Below, piece after piece: positions 11,950 to 24,022 of a stretch of 64,000 nucleotides of DNA. The notes below the pieces were generated by a model, which was given only the letters and a program-made list of their open reading frames with translations, was not told the origin of the DNA and did not search any database. Made by a program: the position numbers and the translations under genes. The stretch lies in contig BSWB01000002.1 in assembly GCA_033239125.1 (NCBI GenBank), forward strand, positions 8,217,001 through 8,281,000, in the 5' to 3' direction. Each line of letters starts with the position of its first letter. The stretch's first letter is position 1. The DNA is from Fagopyrum homotropicum (taxonomy: Eukaryota; Streptophyta; Magnoliopsida; Caryophyllales; Polygonaceae).

Positions 11950-12118
11950 TAAACAGTACGAACAAAAAGCTCAGTTCAATAAGGCATCTTCACACACCAA
12001 TCATGAACAAAACAAGGTATTCATCCATAAAATATAAATTGGAGCGAAAATCAATTAATCAGGCCCTTAGCAGTTACCTTGTTGCCGACAATACCCTAAT
12101 TATTGATTTCCTTTACAA

Positions 12119-12696
12119 TCATATTAGTTTAGATTTCTGATTATTTTGGATTTCTCTAAAGATACCACTCTGAATGATACCCTTTATCCAACTAGTTGGG
12201 TACCTTGCTACATAATACTTCTTCTTTCCTAATGAAGGAGTAGAGTGCAAGTAGCCTAGATCCGAGTGGACTAAGCCGAGCATTGCTTGCTCTCTTTCAA
12301 CTCTAGGAAATGGAAGTCTTGTTATCTTGGTCAACATGCACGTTTTACACTTGTCTTTTGGCAAGTCAAGTTTAGGTAAAATATCATCCTTAGTCATGTC
12401 ATTCATATGCTTAAAATGAACATGTCGAAGTCGTGCATGTCATTTAACAAAATCACAATTGGAAGAAGAAGACAATGTAAACAAACTATTCTTGTTTATA
12501 TTAATATTAGAGAATTTATTACATAAAGAGAGAATAAACATATTCTTGTTCCAATGGTCAAAGCCTACAAATGTGCCTCTCCTCCAAGCCTATTGAGTAC
12601 ACCACCAGAAATCACATTCTTTCTAATGGCCGGTGCATGTAATACATTTGACAAGACTAGAGTCTTGACACTCGTTTCCCACGGTCGGGTTCTATG
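12119..12696 (-). pseudogene. Copia remnant (protease end and GAG-pre-integrase)
   Basis: The minus strand encodes LSNVLHAPAIRKNVISG-like and KCKTCMLTKITRLPFPR-like segments. These are typical of the region between protease and integrase in copia elements, followed by VHSDLGYLHSTPSLGKKKYY of the integrase start. It is frame-broken and has no LTR. Its right edge (about 12696) cuts into the 5' leader of isomerase copy 1. Confidence 0.75.
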
Positions 12697-12774
12697 ATTT
12701 TTAACTCGTCTTGGGTAGTCTTCATATCCGAAAATCGTCGCTTTGGATTTGTTGATTGATTTTTTTTGTCGGAG

Positions 12775-13559
12775 ATGGTGAATCATTTTATGGCATCTGA
12801 AAAACCCACTTTGGAGAACATGGGTTCATCTCCGACAAAGAAACCTTCATCTGTGATCCTCACCCAAGATGAACTAAAGAAAATTGCAGCTTACAAGGCA
12901 GTCAAATATGTTGAATTTGGCATGGTTATACGCCTAGGAACTGGTCTACTGCTAAGCATGTTGTTGCTAGAATAGGAGAGCTATTAAGCCAAGGGAAACT
13001 CAAGGACATTGTTGTAATTCCTACTTCAAAGATGACCCATGAACAATCTGTTTATGTAGGGATTCCTTTGGCTGATCTTGATACATATCTAGTTATTGAC
13101 CTTGCTATTGATGGTGCAGATAAGGTTGACCAACATCTGAATTTGGTTAAGGGTAGAGGTGGTTCCCTTTTGAGGGAGAAGATGATTGAAGGTGCTTGTA
13201 AGAAGTTTGTGGTTATTGTTGACGAAACTAAGATGGTTGAATATTTGGGTGGGATTGGATTAGCTGTGCCTGTTGAGATTGTGCCTTTCTGCTGGAACTA
13301 CACTTCGGAGAAGCTAAGGAAGTTGTTTGAGCATGTTGGGTGTAAGGCAAAGCTCAGGACTTATGGTAAGCCATTTGTGACTGATAACATGATTTACATC
13401 GTCGACTTGTACTTTGAGAATGATATTGGAGATTTGAATGCTGCTAGTGATGCTATTTTGCGGCTTCCTAGTGCGGTCGAGCATGGGATGTTTCTTGGCA
13501 TGGCTACTACAGTTATCATTGCTGGAGAGCTCGGTGTCACACTTAAACACAGGAACTAA
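12775..13559 (+). pseudogene. Ribose-5-phosphate isomerase pseudogene (copy 1)
   Basis: It aligns from ATG to stop with the intact 267-residue copies at 25441 and 35490. A single-base deletion near 12943, in the GGAACTGG-TCTACTGC stretch, shifts the frame inside the phosphate-binding GLGTGSTA loop. There are two 9-bp in-frame losses: residues GTL near the N-terminus and the PDD of TYPDDGKP. The acidic motif reads DGADKVD in place of DGADEVD. The upstream leader is cut by a copia remnant at about 12696, so the promoter seen at copies 2 and 3 is missing. The 3' flank has lost about 380 bp relative to copy 2. It is very unlikely to be functional. Confidence 0.92.
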
Positions 13560-14401
13560 GGCTAAAACTGTAATGTAGTAGATATCTGATCAGTTGAAGT
13601 AATCGCAATAATAGTATGCAACTATTCAAGTGATATCTCATAATGCTTGCACAAGTATGCTTAAAGTTGGCAATGAAACCTTGGTGCAAAGAATTGGTAG
13701 TGAAGTTATTTGCATTCCATGATGTTAATTAAGCATTGGTTAAAATTTTATCAGGAAGCAAATTCTTATCGTGTAATCATGAGAACATGCCTTTTTGTTT
13801 AATATATTATTCGTAGTTATTATTAGTTTTGCTACGAAGGTGTTATATCGTTTAATGTATTATTCGTAATTATTGTTGGTTGAATGGATTATTCGTAGTT
13901 ATTGTTTGTTAAATGGATTATTCGTAGTTATTATTATTCGTAGTTATTATTATTCGTAGTTATTATTAATTATGATATCTACCCTAAATCTCGACCCTTA
14001 ATACTCACCATCCGACGGTCTAAAACTTTTCTTATTTCTCTTCTTAATTATAATAAGTATAAAAATTGTGTGAAAGGTAAGATTCGAACTCTGGACGAGT
14101 TTGAAAGAGATGAACAACTCTAGCACATGTGGATCTTTTCATATCTTCAACCTTAAACTTATGGTATAAACCTGTGTTACGTTTCTATAAATAGCTTCCA
14201 TTGAAATCTATGGTTCTATATGCTTCAATATTGTTACGCAAGATTTTCCTGTGTTGTATCCAAATCCAGCCATATAAAGGCGCCGGGCACTCTTCTTCTC
14301 TTCACTCATACACACATTCCCTTAAATCGTCTCGTTTGTGCCTATACCATCCACGTAAGATAAACCACTTTTCTTGAATTTGTTCACAATTATTTAGTTT
14401 T
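13560..14401. other. 3' flank of isomerase copy 1; no gene
   Basis: Homologous to the 3' flank of copy 2 (26640-27277), but with a deletion near 13574. It contains a short tandem repeat (13804-13975) and the GGCGCCGGGCAC block that also occurs near 6985 and 27158 upstream of the TRIM-like elements. Confidence 0.6.
13804..13975 (+). repeat. Short tandem repeat of ATTCGTAGTTATTATT type
   Basis: Six to seven imperfect copies of a 15-16-bp unit, some separated by AATGGATT. Absent from the corresponding flank of copy 2, so it expanded in this copy. Confidence 0.8.
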
Positions 14402-14850
14402 TGATATGATCGAGATCTTGAAACATATCTCCTTGTTATATGCTTTTATTCCTAATTATTATTGTCTTACAAGTCATAGGTAAAGTTATCATAATATCAA
14501 TCAAAATACGGTATTATCATGATTTTCCTATAATATTTTTGAATTTATCAAACCCTAAATCTATTTATGGTATTAGAACAATAATCCTAAACTTATCGCG
14601 CCTAGAAAAACTAACTAACAAATCTGTTTATGAAGCCTTTTGGTCCGAACATCACTTTCTTGTGTTCAAGCTCGGTGTTTTGCATGACCCACCACCGGCT
14701 TGACAATGCATGATTCGCATGATAAGATCTCAATTGTGATAAGATCGCAAGATGGTGATAAGAAGATCGAGATCGTTGAGATCTTATCATCGAGATCGTT
14801 ATAATGTTGAGATCATATCTCTTCCTTATTTGATTTCTAATATATTCCTA
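14402..14850 (+). mobile_element. TRIM-like copia derivative (copy B)
   Basis: Paralogue of 7108-8690 and 27278-27740. It holds a short LTR-like repeat, a degenerate primer binding site at 14578 (TGGTATTAGAAC), a copia RNase H tail (about 14610-14700), then a second LTR-like repeat starting TGATTCGCATGATAAG. It has no insertion. The outer right boundary is uncertain. Confidence 0.65.
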
Positions 14851-15129
14851 ACAAGTGTAATATTCATGTCATGCACGGATGTGATTTAATTAAACTTTAA
14901 TTTAGAAATATATTTTTTATTATTATTTAAAATATCTATATTAAATAATCTTAGAATAATATTGAGTATTTCTAACAAATTTAATATAAAAGTATATAGA
15001 ACAATTAGCGGTTATGTAATTATATACTATTATTTATCAAATCTATATACTTTACTAAAAGTTCCCACGTTTTTTTATCATATTAAATCTTTTACTAGAT
15101 TACAAATTGAGCCAATAATTTTTTTTACT

Positions 15130-15709
15130 AAAGCTATTTTTTTTAAAACAAATTAGATCACGATCTTTATAAACCGGAACAGGATCAGTTGGAACTAACA
15201 CATCTAATTTGTTTTATCGAATAATTTATAACTGAATTACGATTATTTTATACTTTTTTTTTAAACTAACTAGATCACGAATTTTATAAATCGGAACATT
15301 ATCAATTATTACTAACATATTTAATTTGTTTTATTTTAAAACTAACTAGATCACGATCTTTATAAATCGGAACATGATCAATTGGAACTAACATATCTAA
15401 TTTGTTTTATCAATTAATCTTTATAAATCGGAATAGGATCAATTGGAACTAACATATCTAATTTTTTTTACCAATTAATTTATAACTGAATTACGATTAT
15501 TTAATAGATTTTTTAAATCAAACCAGGTCACGATTTTTATCAATTGGAACAATTATTTGGAACTAACATATATAATTTGTTTTATTGATTAATCTGTAAC
15601 TGTATTACGTTTATTTTAATATTTTTTTGCATAACTAACTAGATCACGATTTTTTAATAATAGATTTTTTATCGATTAAGCGGTAACTAGATTACGATTT
15701 TTAAAAACA
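15130..15709. repeat. AT-rich degenerate tandem repeat of about 110 bp (second array)
   Basis: Same unit as 8985-10190 and 28010-28560. The array is cut at 15709 by the large Helitron and resumes at 23418. Confidence 0.7.
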
Positions 15710-17709
15710 TCTATTATCTATTATCTATTATACATACTAAAAGAGAGTACATATTGTGATGACGTGGCACGCTGTGGAAGCAGTAATCAAATGGAGCTCC
15801 CGCAATTTTTTGGCCAATAAATCTTTATTTTTTAAGCTAGAAAAAATTTTTTTACTAAATTAACAACCTGTTATTCATACGTAACTTTTTTTTGTTGGAG
15901 ATTCTCCAAGATTTAATCAATTAATAAATTATAGATTATAGCCAAAAATCTATTCTTATCAACATAACCGCCAAAATCTACCCAAATCTTTATTTTTTAA
16001 GCAAGAAAATCTTTTTTTACAAAACTAACAACCTGTTATTCAAAGATTGTACGTGACTTTTTTTTTTGGAGATTCTCCAAGATTTTAATCAATTTATAAA
16101 TTATAAATTATAGCAAAAAATCTATTCCTATCAACATAACCGCCAAAATCTCCACAAATCTCATACGAAATTTTTTTTTATCAACGTAACCCCTATTGAC
16201 GGGATTTTTTTAGTATTATTTTTATTATTTAGAATAATTATTAATCAATTTCAAAAATCTACCCAAATCTCCTTTTTTTACGTTCTTATCAGATCCTTGA
16301 AAATTCCACAACACACTTCCTACGTTTTGATTTCTATTCTATAAATATTGTACTCCATAACGTAAAATTGTATCCGCTGCTTTGCTATTCTTCTCTTAAC
16401 CTATTATTGTCCTCATTGATTCGTTCTCATAGAGGTATTTTGCTATTATTCTCAATTATATAACCCGTTTCTGTATCACTGCGTATCGATATTGATTTGT
16501 CATTTTCATACTTTTAATAGTTTGCATTGTCCTTCTTTACGCATTTCAGGAATCGTAGGCTTTCTTATTTTGTTGTTTGTTTGTCAATTAAAGTCGTCGC
16601 TCATTTTAAAAAAATAAATATAAAAGTCATGGTCATATAGAAAAAGAAGTTGCGAACTGATCCTCCGATTCATCAATCAAATATATTCAGTAGGAAGAAT
16701 ATTGAAAATTGCATGGTTCAGTATGTTAGAAATTAACATTTAAGTTGTTTACGTTTAATTTTTTTAATTTATATATATATTTAAACAAACATATCACTAT
16801 TTGTATCACCGTGAAATATTCTGGTGAATTTTTTTTATGATTTTAATTTTAATTTCAGTTTGTTAGAAATTAAAATTTAAGTTGTATACGTTTTATTATT
16901 TTAATATTTATATATAATTAAAAAACATATCACTATTTTGTATCATTGTGAAATATTCATAGGTACGTGCTTTTCCAAAAAAATTAAAATCTGGTGTATT
17001 CAAATTTCAAACTAAATACCATATTATTCAATGTATTTCCGGTATAATTTATAAAATTTATAAGATTTTTTTTCTTTATTTAAAAAAAATTTAGACTGTT
17101 TTTAAGTTCTTATCAATAACTGATTCAATTTTGATTTCGTTTCCAAAACTTATCGGATTTTGATTTCTTTTTCAAAACTGATCGGATATTTTTTATATTC
17201 AAAATATACGTGTTTACAATACTTTTAATAAAGTTTATGTTTATTTTACGTAACAAATTTTTTCCAATCCAGTCTATTGTTACAGACATTATAATTTTTT
17301 AAATAATTTAAAATCTTTTCCGTCAATTTTTTTATGCGGATTTGGTAATTGATAAATTAATATCCGTAGTATTCATCCAAAGAAAAAAAAAATTTAATCC
17401 GATTTTGTTTTTGTTTTTATTCTTAATTGTACCGTAATATTCATAGATACGTGCTTTTTCAAAAAAAATCAAAATTTGGTGTAATCAAATTTCAAACTAA
17501 ATACCATATTATTAAATGTATGTTCGGTACTGTTTAAAAAATTTTTCTGATTTTGTCCTTCTCTAAAAAAATTTTTAGACTTTTTTTAAGTTCTTATCAA
17601 TAAGTGATTAGATTTTGATTTTGTTTTCAAACTGATCCGATTTTCATTTCTTTTCAAAAATTGGTCGGATTTTCTTATATTCAGAAAATACATTTTTAAA
17701 TATTTTTTA

Positions 17710-18290
17710 GGGAAATTCCGGTTGGTACCCCTGTGGTACGGGGTATTCCGGATTTTGCCCATGACTTTTTTCAAGTTCGGTTGGTACCCCTCAGTTTTTA
17801 CGTATTTCCGGAATATACCCATCCGTTAAAAAACCCGGTTAACTTTAACGTTATTTAATAAAAAATAAAAGGAAATTGAAAGAAATAAAACAAATGAAAT
17901 TGAAAAGAAAAAAACAAAACTTACCTCCCCGCTCTCTGTCGCTATCCTTCTCTGTCGCTCAAATTCTCTCAGGTTCTCTATCAAACGAAAGTTGAAGACA
18001 ATCTCTATTCTTCTCGTCACTCAGATCTCCTATCCTAAGGAAGACAATAGCTAAGGAAGACATATGCCGGTTTGAACCCGATTCTCTGTTTCATTTTAAT
18101 TTCGAAAATTTTCTTTGTAATTGCAATTCGGGCTACTGCTTGTTTGCTCTCTACAACTCGAAGCCTCTCTTATGCTCTCTCGTCTTGAATGTTCTTGTTG
18201 GCAATTGATTTTGAGTATATTATTCAATGGGTTTTGGGTTTTGTTTACTTGGGGACTGAGGGTTTTTTTAATCGCAAAGGGATGGAAGGG
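17710..18290 (+). repeat. MULE left terminal inverted repeat
   Basis: Inverted match to 21730-22315, with many substitutions by eye in the inner half. The outer ~180 bp are best conserved. Confidence 0.85.
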
Positions 18291-19399
18291 TGAGTGATTT
18301 GTGCTGGTATCCCAAGGATGACATGGTTATTGTTACTAACTTCAACATTGAGTTTCTGCAAAGACCACTTCTCCAAAGGCACTAATACATCTAAGTTGTG
18401 CTTTATCATATTCATATCCCTAATCCTTTTGCTTGCTTCATTTCTCTGTATAACTAATGTATGTATAGCTTTTGTCAACAGAGAGATCTCGGTGACGATA
18501 GTTCTTGATATATAGTCTTGTAAAATTTTGTTGGTCATCTTTGCCTTTCAAAACAAAAATACACATGAATTGAAGTGTCTATTGTTGTCTTGAATATTAT
18601 TGATCAAAATTTGTTATTTGTACTTTTGGTTATTCCAAAATTTGTTGTTTGTTGATTTTAGTTTTAGTTGTAGTTTTGTTGATAGCTAATACTCATGTTA
18701 TCATTTTCAGGATGGGAGATAAAAAAGTGTTGTGTTTACGTCGCAATTTGGATGAGGTAATTCGGATAGAGGTGGATGATACCGAGAGCATAAGCTAGCC
18801 ATAAACTACGAGAGCATTTCTGCTTATATGGTTAAGATCTCATTCAATCTGTTTTTTGATTTTCTTTGGGTGGGAGAATTAGTCTGCTATTTGTTGCTGA
18901 TAAAAAAAACTCAGATCACTTTTCTGAAAACTTGTATGGCTTTAGTTACACTTGTCCTGAAGTCCATGACTTTTCCTGATGAGGTCAATGGAGAAAGCAG
19001 ACTGAACTGCATTGAAATATTCAGTGTTTGGATATTTTTTAATGAATTGGATTAGGCTTAGCCTAGGTATCGAAGTGCATATGGTAGATCTGAACTGGTG
19101 AATTTTTTTTGTTTTGTATGTGAGCATGTCAATACGTCATCTCTATGTATCTGTAGTTACTCACAAGATCAGGAGTAGTAATATTTAAGCTCTGAGCAAG
19201 CCTGCATTATTGGTGGGGAAAAAATGTCTGAATTGGTAGTATATACTATATAGCATGTCTGTCTATGGTTTACCCATAGTACTGAGATTGTTCAAATGAT
19301 GGCATGTTTACTATGTGAAACTTACTTTGTATCAATGAAGTATCTATAGGTTGTTTTATCAGTTATGGTCTCTCCTTTATTATAAATGCACACCCAGAC

Positions 19400-19610
19400 T
19401 AAGCTCACCTTGGAGCTCTCTTTTGAACGACCGGAACAAGGCGAACCGGATCTGCGTCTCTTTCTTAATAATGGAGATATCATTGATGACTGCATAGCAG
19501 CGCGGAGATATCATTGATGACTGCATAGCAGCGCTTGAAGCAGTTAAATTGTCTGGTGGAGCAAATAAGGCATTGGTGTCTCTTGTTACTGTTGGTGAGC
19601 TGTAGTTCTT
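19400..19610 (+). other. Exon-like fragment inside the MULE
   Basis: The plus strand can encode LELSFERPEQGEPDLRLF followed by an acidic stretch, with a 27-29-bp tandem duplication of GGAGATATCATTGATGACTG inside. It reads like a captured exon, but I do not recognise the family and the frame does not continue far. Confidence 0.35.
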
Positions 19611-19917
19611 ACTGTAATGGATATTTACTTTGGTATTTTCACAATTTCACCAACTGAAGGCTGCTTTCCTTGTAAATGCATCATGGTTGTATGAGATTTT
19701 CATTTCTTGTGATCTGTAGTGAACATCATTTCGAAAACCCATGTGTGAACATCATTTCAATCTTCTCAAAGGAACAAAATTCATTACACAGCACATTTAC
19801 ACAATACTGTGTATCCTAACAGCAAACAAGTATCAGAAAAGGCATACAACTATCATACAGGGAAAAATGTATTTTGCAGCACTTTATGAAAAATAAATAT
19901 TTTCAAGATGTTCAGTT

Positions 19918-20151
19918 CTATTCATCCAGTCCATAATTCTCTCCAAAGTAAGTGTCGACCAGCCCGTTAGCCATGATTCTTAGTTCATCGTTTTCATGGA
20001 AGTGGAACCTCTCCATGGCTTCTATGCCGTCTTCCTTCTCCACCAGCTTCGGACCCTGACCGTTCGGCATTCCCGTAAAGTCTACAAAGGCGTTTGGATT
20101 CAGCATTTCAAAGATATAATGATTCACACGCATGCTATTGACAATATGCTG
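19918..20151 (-). other. Exon-like fragment inside the MULE, unknown family
   Basis: The minus strand is open for about 77 codons after a plausible splice acceptor (TTTCAG just upstream). It is rich in acidic residues (MERFHFHENDELRIMANG) and ends at TAG. It looks like a last exon captured from a host gene. I do not recognise the gene, and no start or upstream exon is assured. Confidence 0.4.
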
Positions 20152-20808
20152 AAAGAGTTAAAGGTAAATTTTGAGAAATTAGCTCACCAGCATTTATGCA
20201 AGGAGGTTCGACAAGCAACCCGAATCGTAAGTGGAGTTCCTATGCTTTGGAAGTGGTGGATCCTCAAGTGAAGACTAGATCATAGAGATATCGAAAGGGC
20301 CAAGTCAAAGCAAATATAAATTATTTGGGTATTACAGAGCAACAGATGAATGCATTTGAACTGGTGAATTTTTTGAACTGGTGAGGAACTAGGGATAGAA
20401 GTGGAGATGACATTAGACTATAGGCTGAGCTCTAATAAAATTGTGGCAGCTACGTTGACAGGTAGTAAGGTCATCAAACTAAATATACTATTTAAGCAGC
20501 AATATTACTCCCAAATTGTTATACATTTGTTCATGATTGAACGTTAATGCTGTGGCATCATTTCTTGATACGCGCATACTAGTGGAAAAGTATACTATTT
20601 AAGCAGCAGTATATAACATGTCAATTTTTTCAATTGGAACTAGTCATGGTTCAAACACAAAATTTGTATCATCATAAGCTCATCAAACTAAATATAAGCT
20701 GAAAATTAGAACCAATAAAGCTAACCAATGTAGCCAAGTGTCAGTAGCAACACACTCAAAAATAACAATCAAGCTGGAACACGGAATTTGCAATATCTAA
20801 TGTGCTAC

Positions 20809-21165
20809 TCAGTTTTTTAGCACAATCACTAATATATTTATATACAAAATAAGAGCTATTTTAACCACGGATTGAAAATATTCCTTCAAATCCATCACTT
20901 CTTTCTTCAAGTCTTGAAGGTCATTTTTGGGCGTTGTCGGTGAATCATATTTCGCATCATTTCTTGCTTTATGCTCGCCTTGAACATTAGTCATCTTCGA
21001 TGCATCCGCCCATTGAAAGAAATTACAAGCATCACATTTGTAATACGGCCGATTTGGATTTTTATCAGATCCGGAAATCCTAATGTGAGTTCTTTTTGGA
21101 AGTTGACACCTACAATATAAGTCCGCCAATCTCAATGTTGAAGAAGAAGATGTAGTTGAATCCAT
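20809..21165 (-). CDS. GRF-type zinc finger protein, small (118 aa)
   Basis: This frame starts at a real ATG (21165) after a serine-rich stretch. Residues about 18-56 fit the GRF zinc finger: CRCQLPKR, a gap, NPNRPYYKCD, then CNFFQWAD. After a lysine/asparagine-rich linker comes a short heptad-like coiled coil (DLQDLKKEVMDLKEYFQS) and a hydrophobic C-terminal segment (IALILYINILVIVL) that could be a membrane anchor. This GRF, coiled coil, membrane order is common in small plant proteins of unknown role. GRF fingers are thought to bind single-stranded nucleic acid in other proteins. It lies inside the MULE and so may be a captured or element-borne gene. Expression and function are unknown. Confidence 0.6.
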   Translation of the reverse strand: MDSTTSSSSTLRLADLYCRCQLPKRTHIRISGSDKNPNRPYYKCDACNFFQWADASKMTNVQGEHKARNDAKYDSPTTPKNDLQDLKKEVMDLKEYFQSVVKIALILYINILVIVLKN

Positions 21166-21729
21166 TATATCTTGAGAAACCTAACCAAAAAAAATATCAA
21201 ACAAACATTGCTATTGAATTTCATCATCCTCATCAACAAACAATAAACTAGAATGAATCAAACATGATATGTTCTGAGTAAAATGACAAATCTAAAATGA
21301 CTGTGATTCAACTACCTTAGTAGCAAAAAAACAGCCGGCACTTCAATACATTGTACACAGACAACAAACTAGAATTAATCAAACACCAAACTATTCAACC
21401 AAAATCTTATCTTCAATCAAGCAAGCACAAGCCACTCACCAATGATATGATCTTCATCTTCTAAAGGCTCATAAAGGGGTGCTTCGGATTTCTCTATGAA
21501 TGGAAACTAACAGTTGCCCTAATCGCAATAAAACAAATGAAATTGAAAGAAATAAACCAAAGGAAAACTGAGTGGTAGCCCTAATCCCAAACAGACAGTA
21601 GCCGTAATTAACAATTCAATCAACAACATTCATGACAAGAGCAAACAGACATACAGTAGCCCTAATCGCAATTATTCAACCAATTTCAATAATTTAACAA
21701 TTCAATCAAACAAGCAGAAGCCACTCACC

Positions 21730-22315
21730 TTATATCCCTCTGCGATTAAAAAAACCCCCAAATCCCCAAGTAAACAAGACCCACAACCCATTGAATGATA
21801 AATTCAAAATCAAACGCAAACAACAACGTTCACGACGACAGAGGAAAATAGAGGTCCGAGCGACAGAGAGCAAACAAACCGTAGCCCTAATCGCAATTAC
21901 AAAGAAAATTTCCGAAATTACAAGTTAATCGGGCTCAAACCGGGAATGGAGAAGAGGAATCGCCTTCCTTAGCTACCGTCTTCGTTAGGAGAGAAAATCT
22001 GAGTGAGGAGATGAACAGAGATCGTCGATCCTCAACTTTCGTTCTAGAGAGGAAAAGAGAGGATTTGAGCGCAGAGAGTAGCGAGATATGCTTCAGGGAG
22101 GTAAGTTTTGTTTTTTTCTTTTCAATTTCATTTGTTTTATTTCTTTCAATTTCCTTTTATTTTTTATTAAATAACGTTAAAGTTAACCGGGTTTTTAAAC
22201 GGATGGGTATATTCCGGAAATACGTAAAAACTGAGGGGTACCAACCGAACTTGAAAAAAGTTATGGGCAAAATCCGGAATACCCCATACCACAGGGGTAC
22301 CAACCGGAATTTCCC
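21730..22315 (-). repeat. MULE right terminal inverted repeat
   Basis: Inverted partner of 17710-18290. The outer end GGGAAATTCCGGTTGG is identical on both sides. Confidence 0.85.
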
Positions 22316-23798
22316 TATTTTTTAATAAATTGTCTTTATATTTTAGTAAACAAAAATTTTCCCATCCAATCTATTGTTATGGATATTATTTTTTTAATCT
22401 ATTTTTAAAATAGAGCTCCCACAATTAACGCTATTAAATCTTTTCTTTTTAAGTCCAATTTTTATTTTTGTAACTGATTTGTTTTGAAAAAATATTTACT
22501 CCTAAAAAAATTTTATTTATAAACATAATAAATTTGTAACTGATTTGTTTAATTTAAAATCTTCAAACAATTTTAAATTAGATAGTCTTTATTAAAGGGA
22601 ATAAATCTTTATTATTTAATTTATTTTCTAAGCCAAAAAATCTTTTATTATTAAATTAAAAATTTTATAAGAACCAATTCACATTCGTTCCAACAAATCT
22701 ATTTTGTGAGACAATTTTTTTATAATAAAAACTAAGCCAAAAAATCTTTTATTATTAAATTAAAAATTTTATAGGAACCAATTCACGTTAGTTCCAATGA
22801 TTTTATTTTGTGGGACAATTTTTTATAATAAAAATTATGCCAAAAAATTCTTTTTCGACCAAATTCGTTTTTTAATATCTATATTTTATTTCTGTTTTTA
22901 TTTTTACAAACATTTTTCACAAAAGTTAAACTCCTTTTTTTCTTTTTATTCACAAAACTATTGTTAGAGATAAATTAAAGATCTGTAAAGTATTTTTTCA
23001 AAAAAGATATTCATTTTTATCTTTAGTATTTTTTTTTCAACAAAATCATTTTTCAATAAAATTTTGATGAGATTTGATTTGTCGATTTTTTTAAAAAAAA
23101 ATTGATCAGATTTATTTTTAAAACTATCTTTATTTTGTTTATGTTTTTTTACAAATACTTTTCCCAATGCCACAAAATCTAAAGGTAAAATTTTGTAAGT
23201 TCAAATTTATATATTTTTTCTTTTTCCTTACAAAATATTTGTTAGTGATAAATTAAAAGAAATTTGATTTGATATTTTTTTTATAAATATATCATTAGTT
23301 CTCACGTACAAAAGTTGATGTCATTTTAGTCAAAACAAAACATATGAAATGATATCATTTTATTCAAAAACATCAAATATATAAATATACCCGCAGAAGG
23401 TGCGGGATATAAACTAGTTTTTTGTAAATCGGAACAAGATCAGTTGTAACTAACATATCTAATTAGGTTTAAAAAAATTTATCGGTTTTATCCCTTTAAA
23501 ATCAAAACAATATCTACTCGGTTATTTTGTAAACTTCGTCGGATTTTCTTTCTAATTGCTATATATACGTAATCCCAGAGAGTTTAACCCTCATCATATC
23601 ACTAATTTTACCTGTTGTGACTTTCAAGTATAGGCGCAAAATCCACCTTTGATCATGAGGTTGTTGATTTGTTCATCTACACAAATACCGCGCGGGGTAT
23701 GCTACTTTTTACTCTAACGCTTTGTTAATTGATTCAATGTCAATAATAACATTACTTACTGTCAATAATAACATAACTTGATCACCATATATGATCAA

Positions 23799-24022
23799 CT
23801 AAAACACAGGACAACCATCAACAACGACGCCTTTGGCCGTTGGACATGTCGACAACGGACAATGTTCAAGGTCACCCGGATTTCCCCACCGTTGAATACC
23901 TATACCCTTGTTTCCAAAAACAAACAAGAAAATCACAATGCTGAACGCCAATCCAACATCCAGGGCAGCACACAGTACATAAGTATACCTCCGCCACCAG
24001 CTTTTCCGATATCTAAACACAA
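23799..24022 (-). pseudogene. OPT transporter 3' fragment
   Basis: The minus strand encodes the last ~72 residues of the OPT gene at 28869-31728, from FRYRKSWWRRYTYVL to the C-terminal VVVDGCPVF. It differs by a handful of substitutions, for example FLFVFGNKG in place of LFFAFGNKG. Upstream coding stops abruptly near 24022, where Helitron sequence of the inverted-repeat arm begins. The non-coding DNA 3' of it (23418-23580) also matches that of the intact gene (28508-28680). This is therefore a truncated segmental copy and not a retrocopy. It cannot make a transporter. Confidence 0.9.

Larger units (their letters stand above)
17710..22315. mobile_element. Mutator-like element with long inverted ends
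   Basis: 4.6-kb element with terminal inverted repeats of about 580 bp starting GGGAAATTCCGGTTGGTACC. It is flanked by a perfect 9-bp direct repeat TATTTTTTA (17701-17709 and 22316-22324), the length typical of Mutator elements. No MuDR transposase was recognised. The interior holds a GRF zinc-finger ORF and exon-like fragments, so it looks like a non-autonomous gene-carrying (Pack-MULE-like) element. Confidence 0.85.
15710..23417 (+). mobile_element. 7.7-kb Helitron, non-autonomous, carrying a nested MULE
   Basis: The 5' end is TCTATTATCTATTATAC. The 3' end has a CCCGCA-GAAG-TGCGGG hairpin followed ten bases later by CTAG (23414-23417). Flanks are A on the left and T on the right. The paralogous block at 28501-28520 runs uninterrupted across the site (28507/28508), which is a preserved empty site. 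The termini match the small Helitron at 9157-9832. No Rep/helicase coding is seen; the body is AT-rich with internal repeats (15830-16150, and 16960-17060 against 17440-17540). About 4.6 kb of the length is the MULE at 17710-22315. Confidence 0.85.

Noticed and set aside
12775..13559. Isomerase copies as processed retrocopies because they lack introns
   Set aside because: The cytosolic plant genes are, to my knowledge, intronless, and the promoter and 3' flanks are duplicated with the coding part; no poly-A tail or target duplication is seen.
18294..18515. Hydrophobic plus-strand frame inside the MULE
   Set aside because: It overlaps a longer minus-strand frame; neither has a recognised domain, and hydrophobic frames arise easily in AT-rich DNA.
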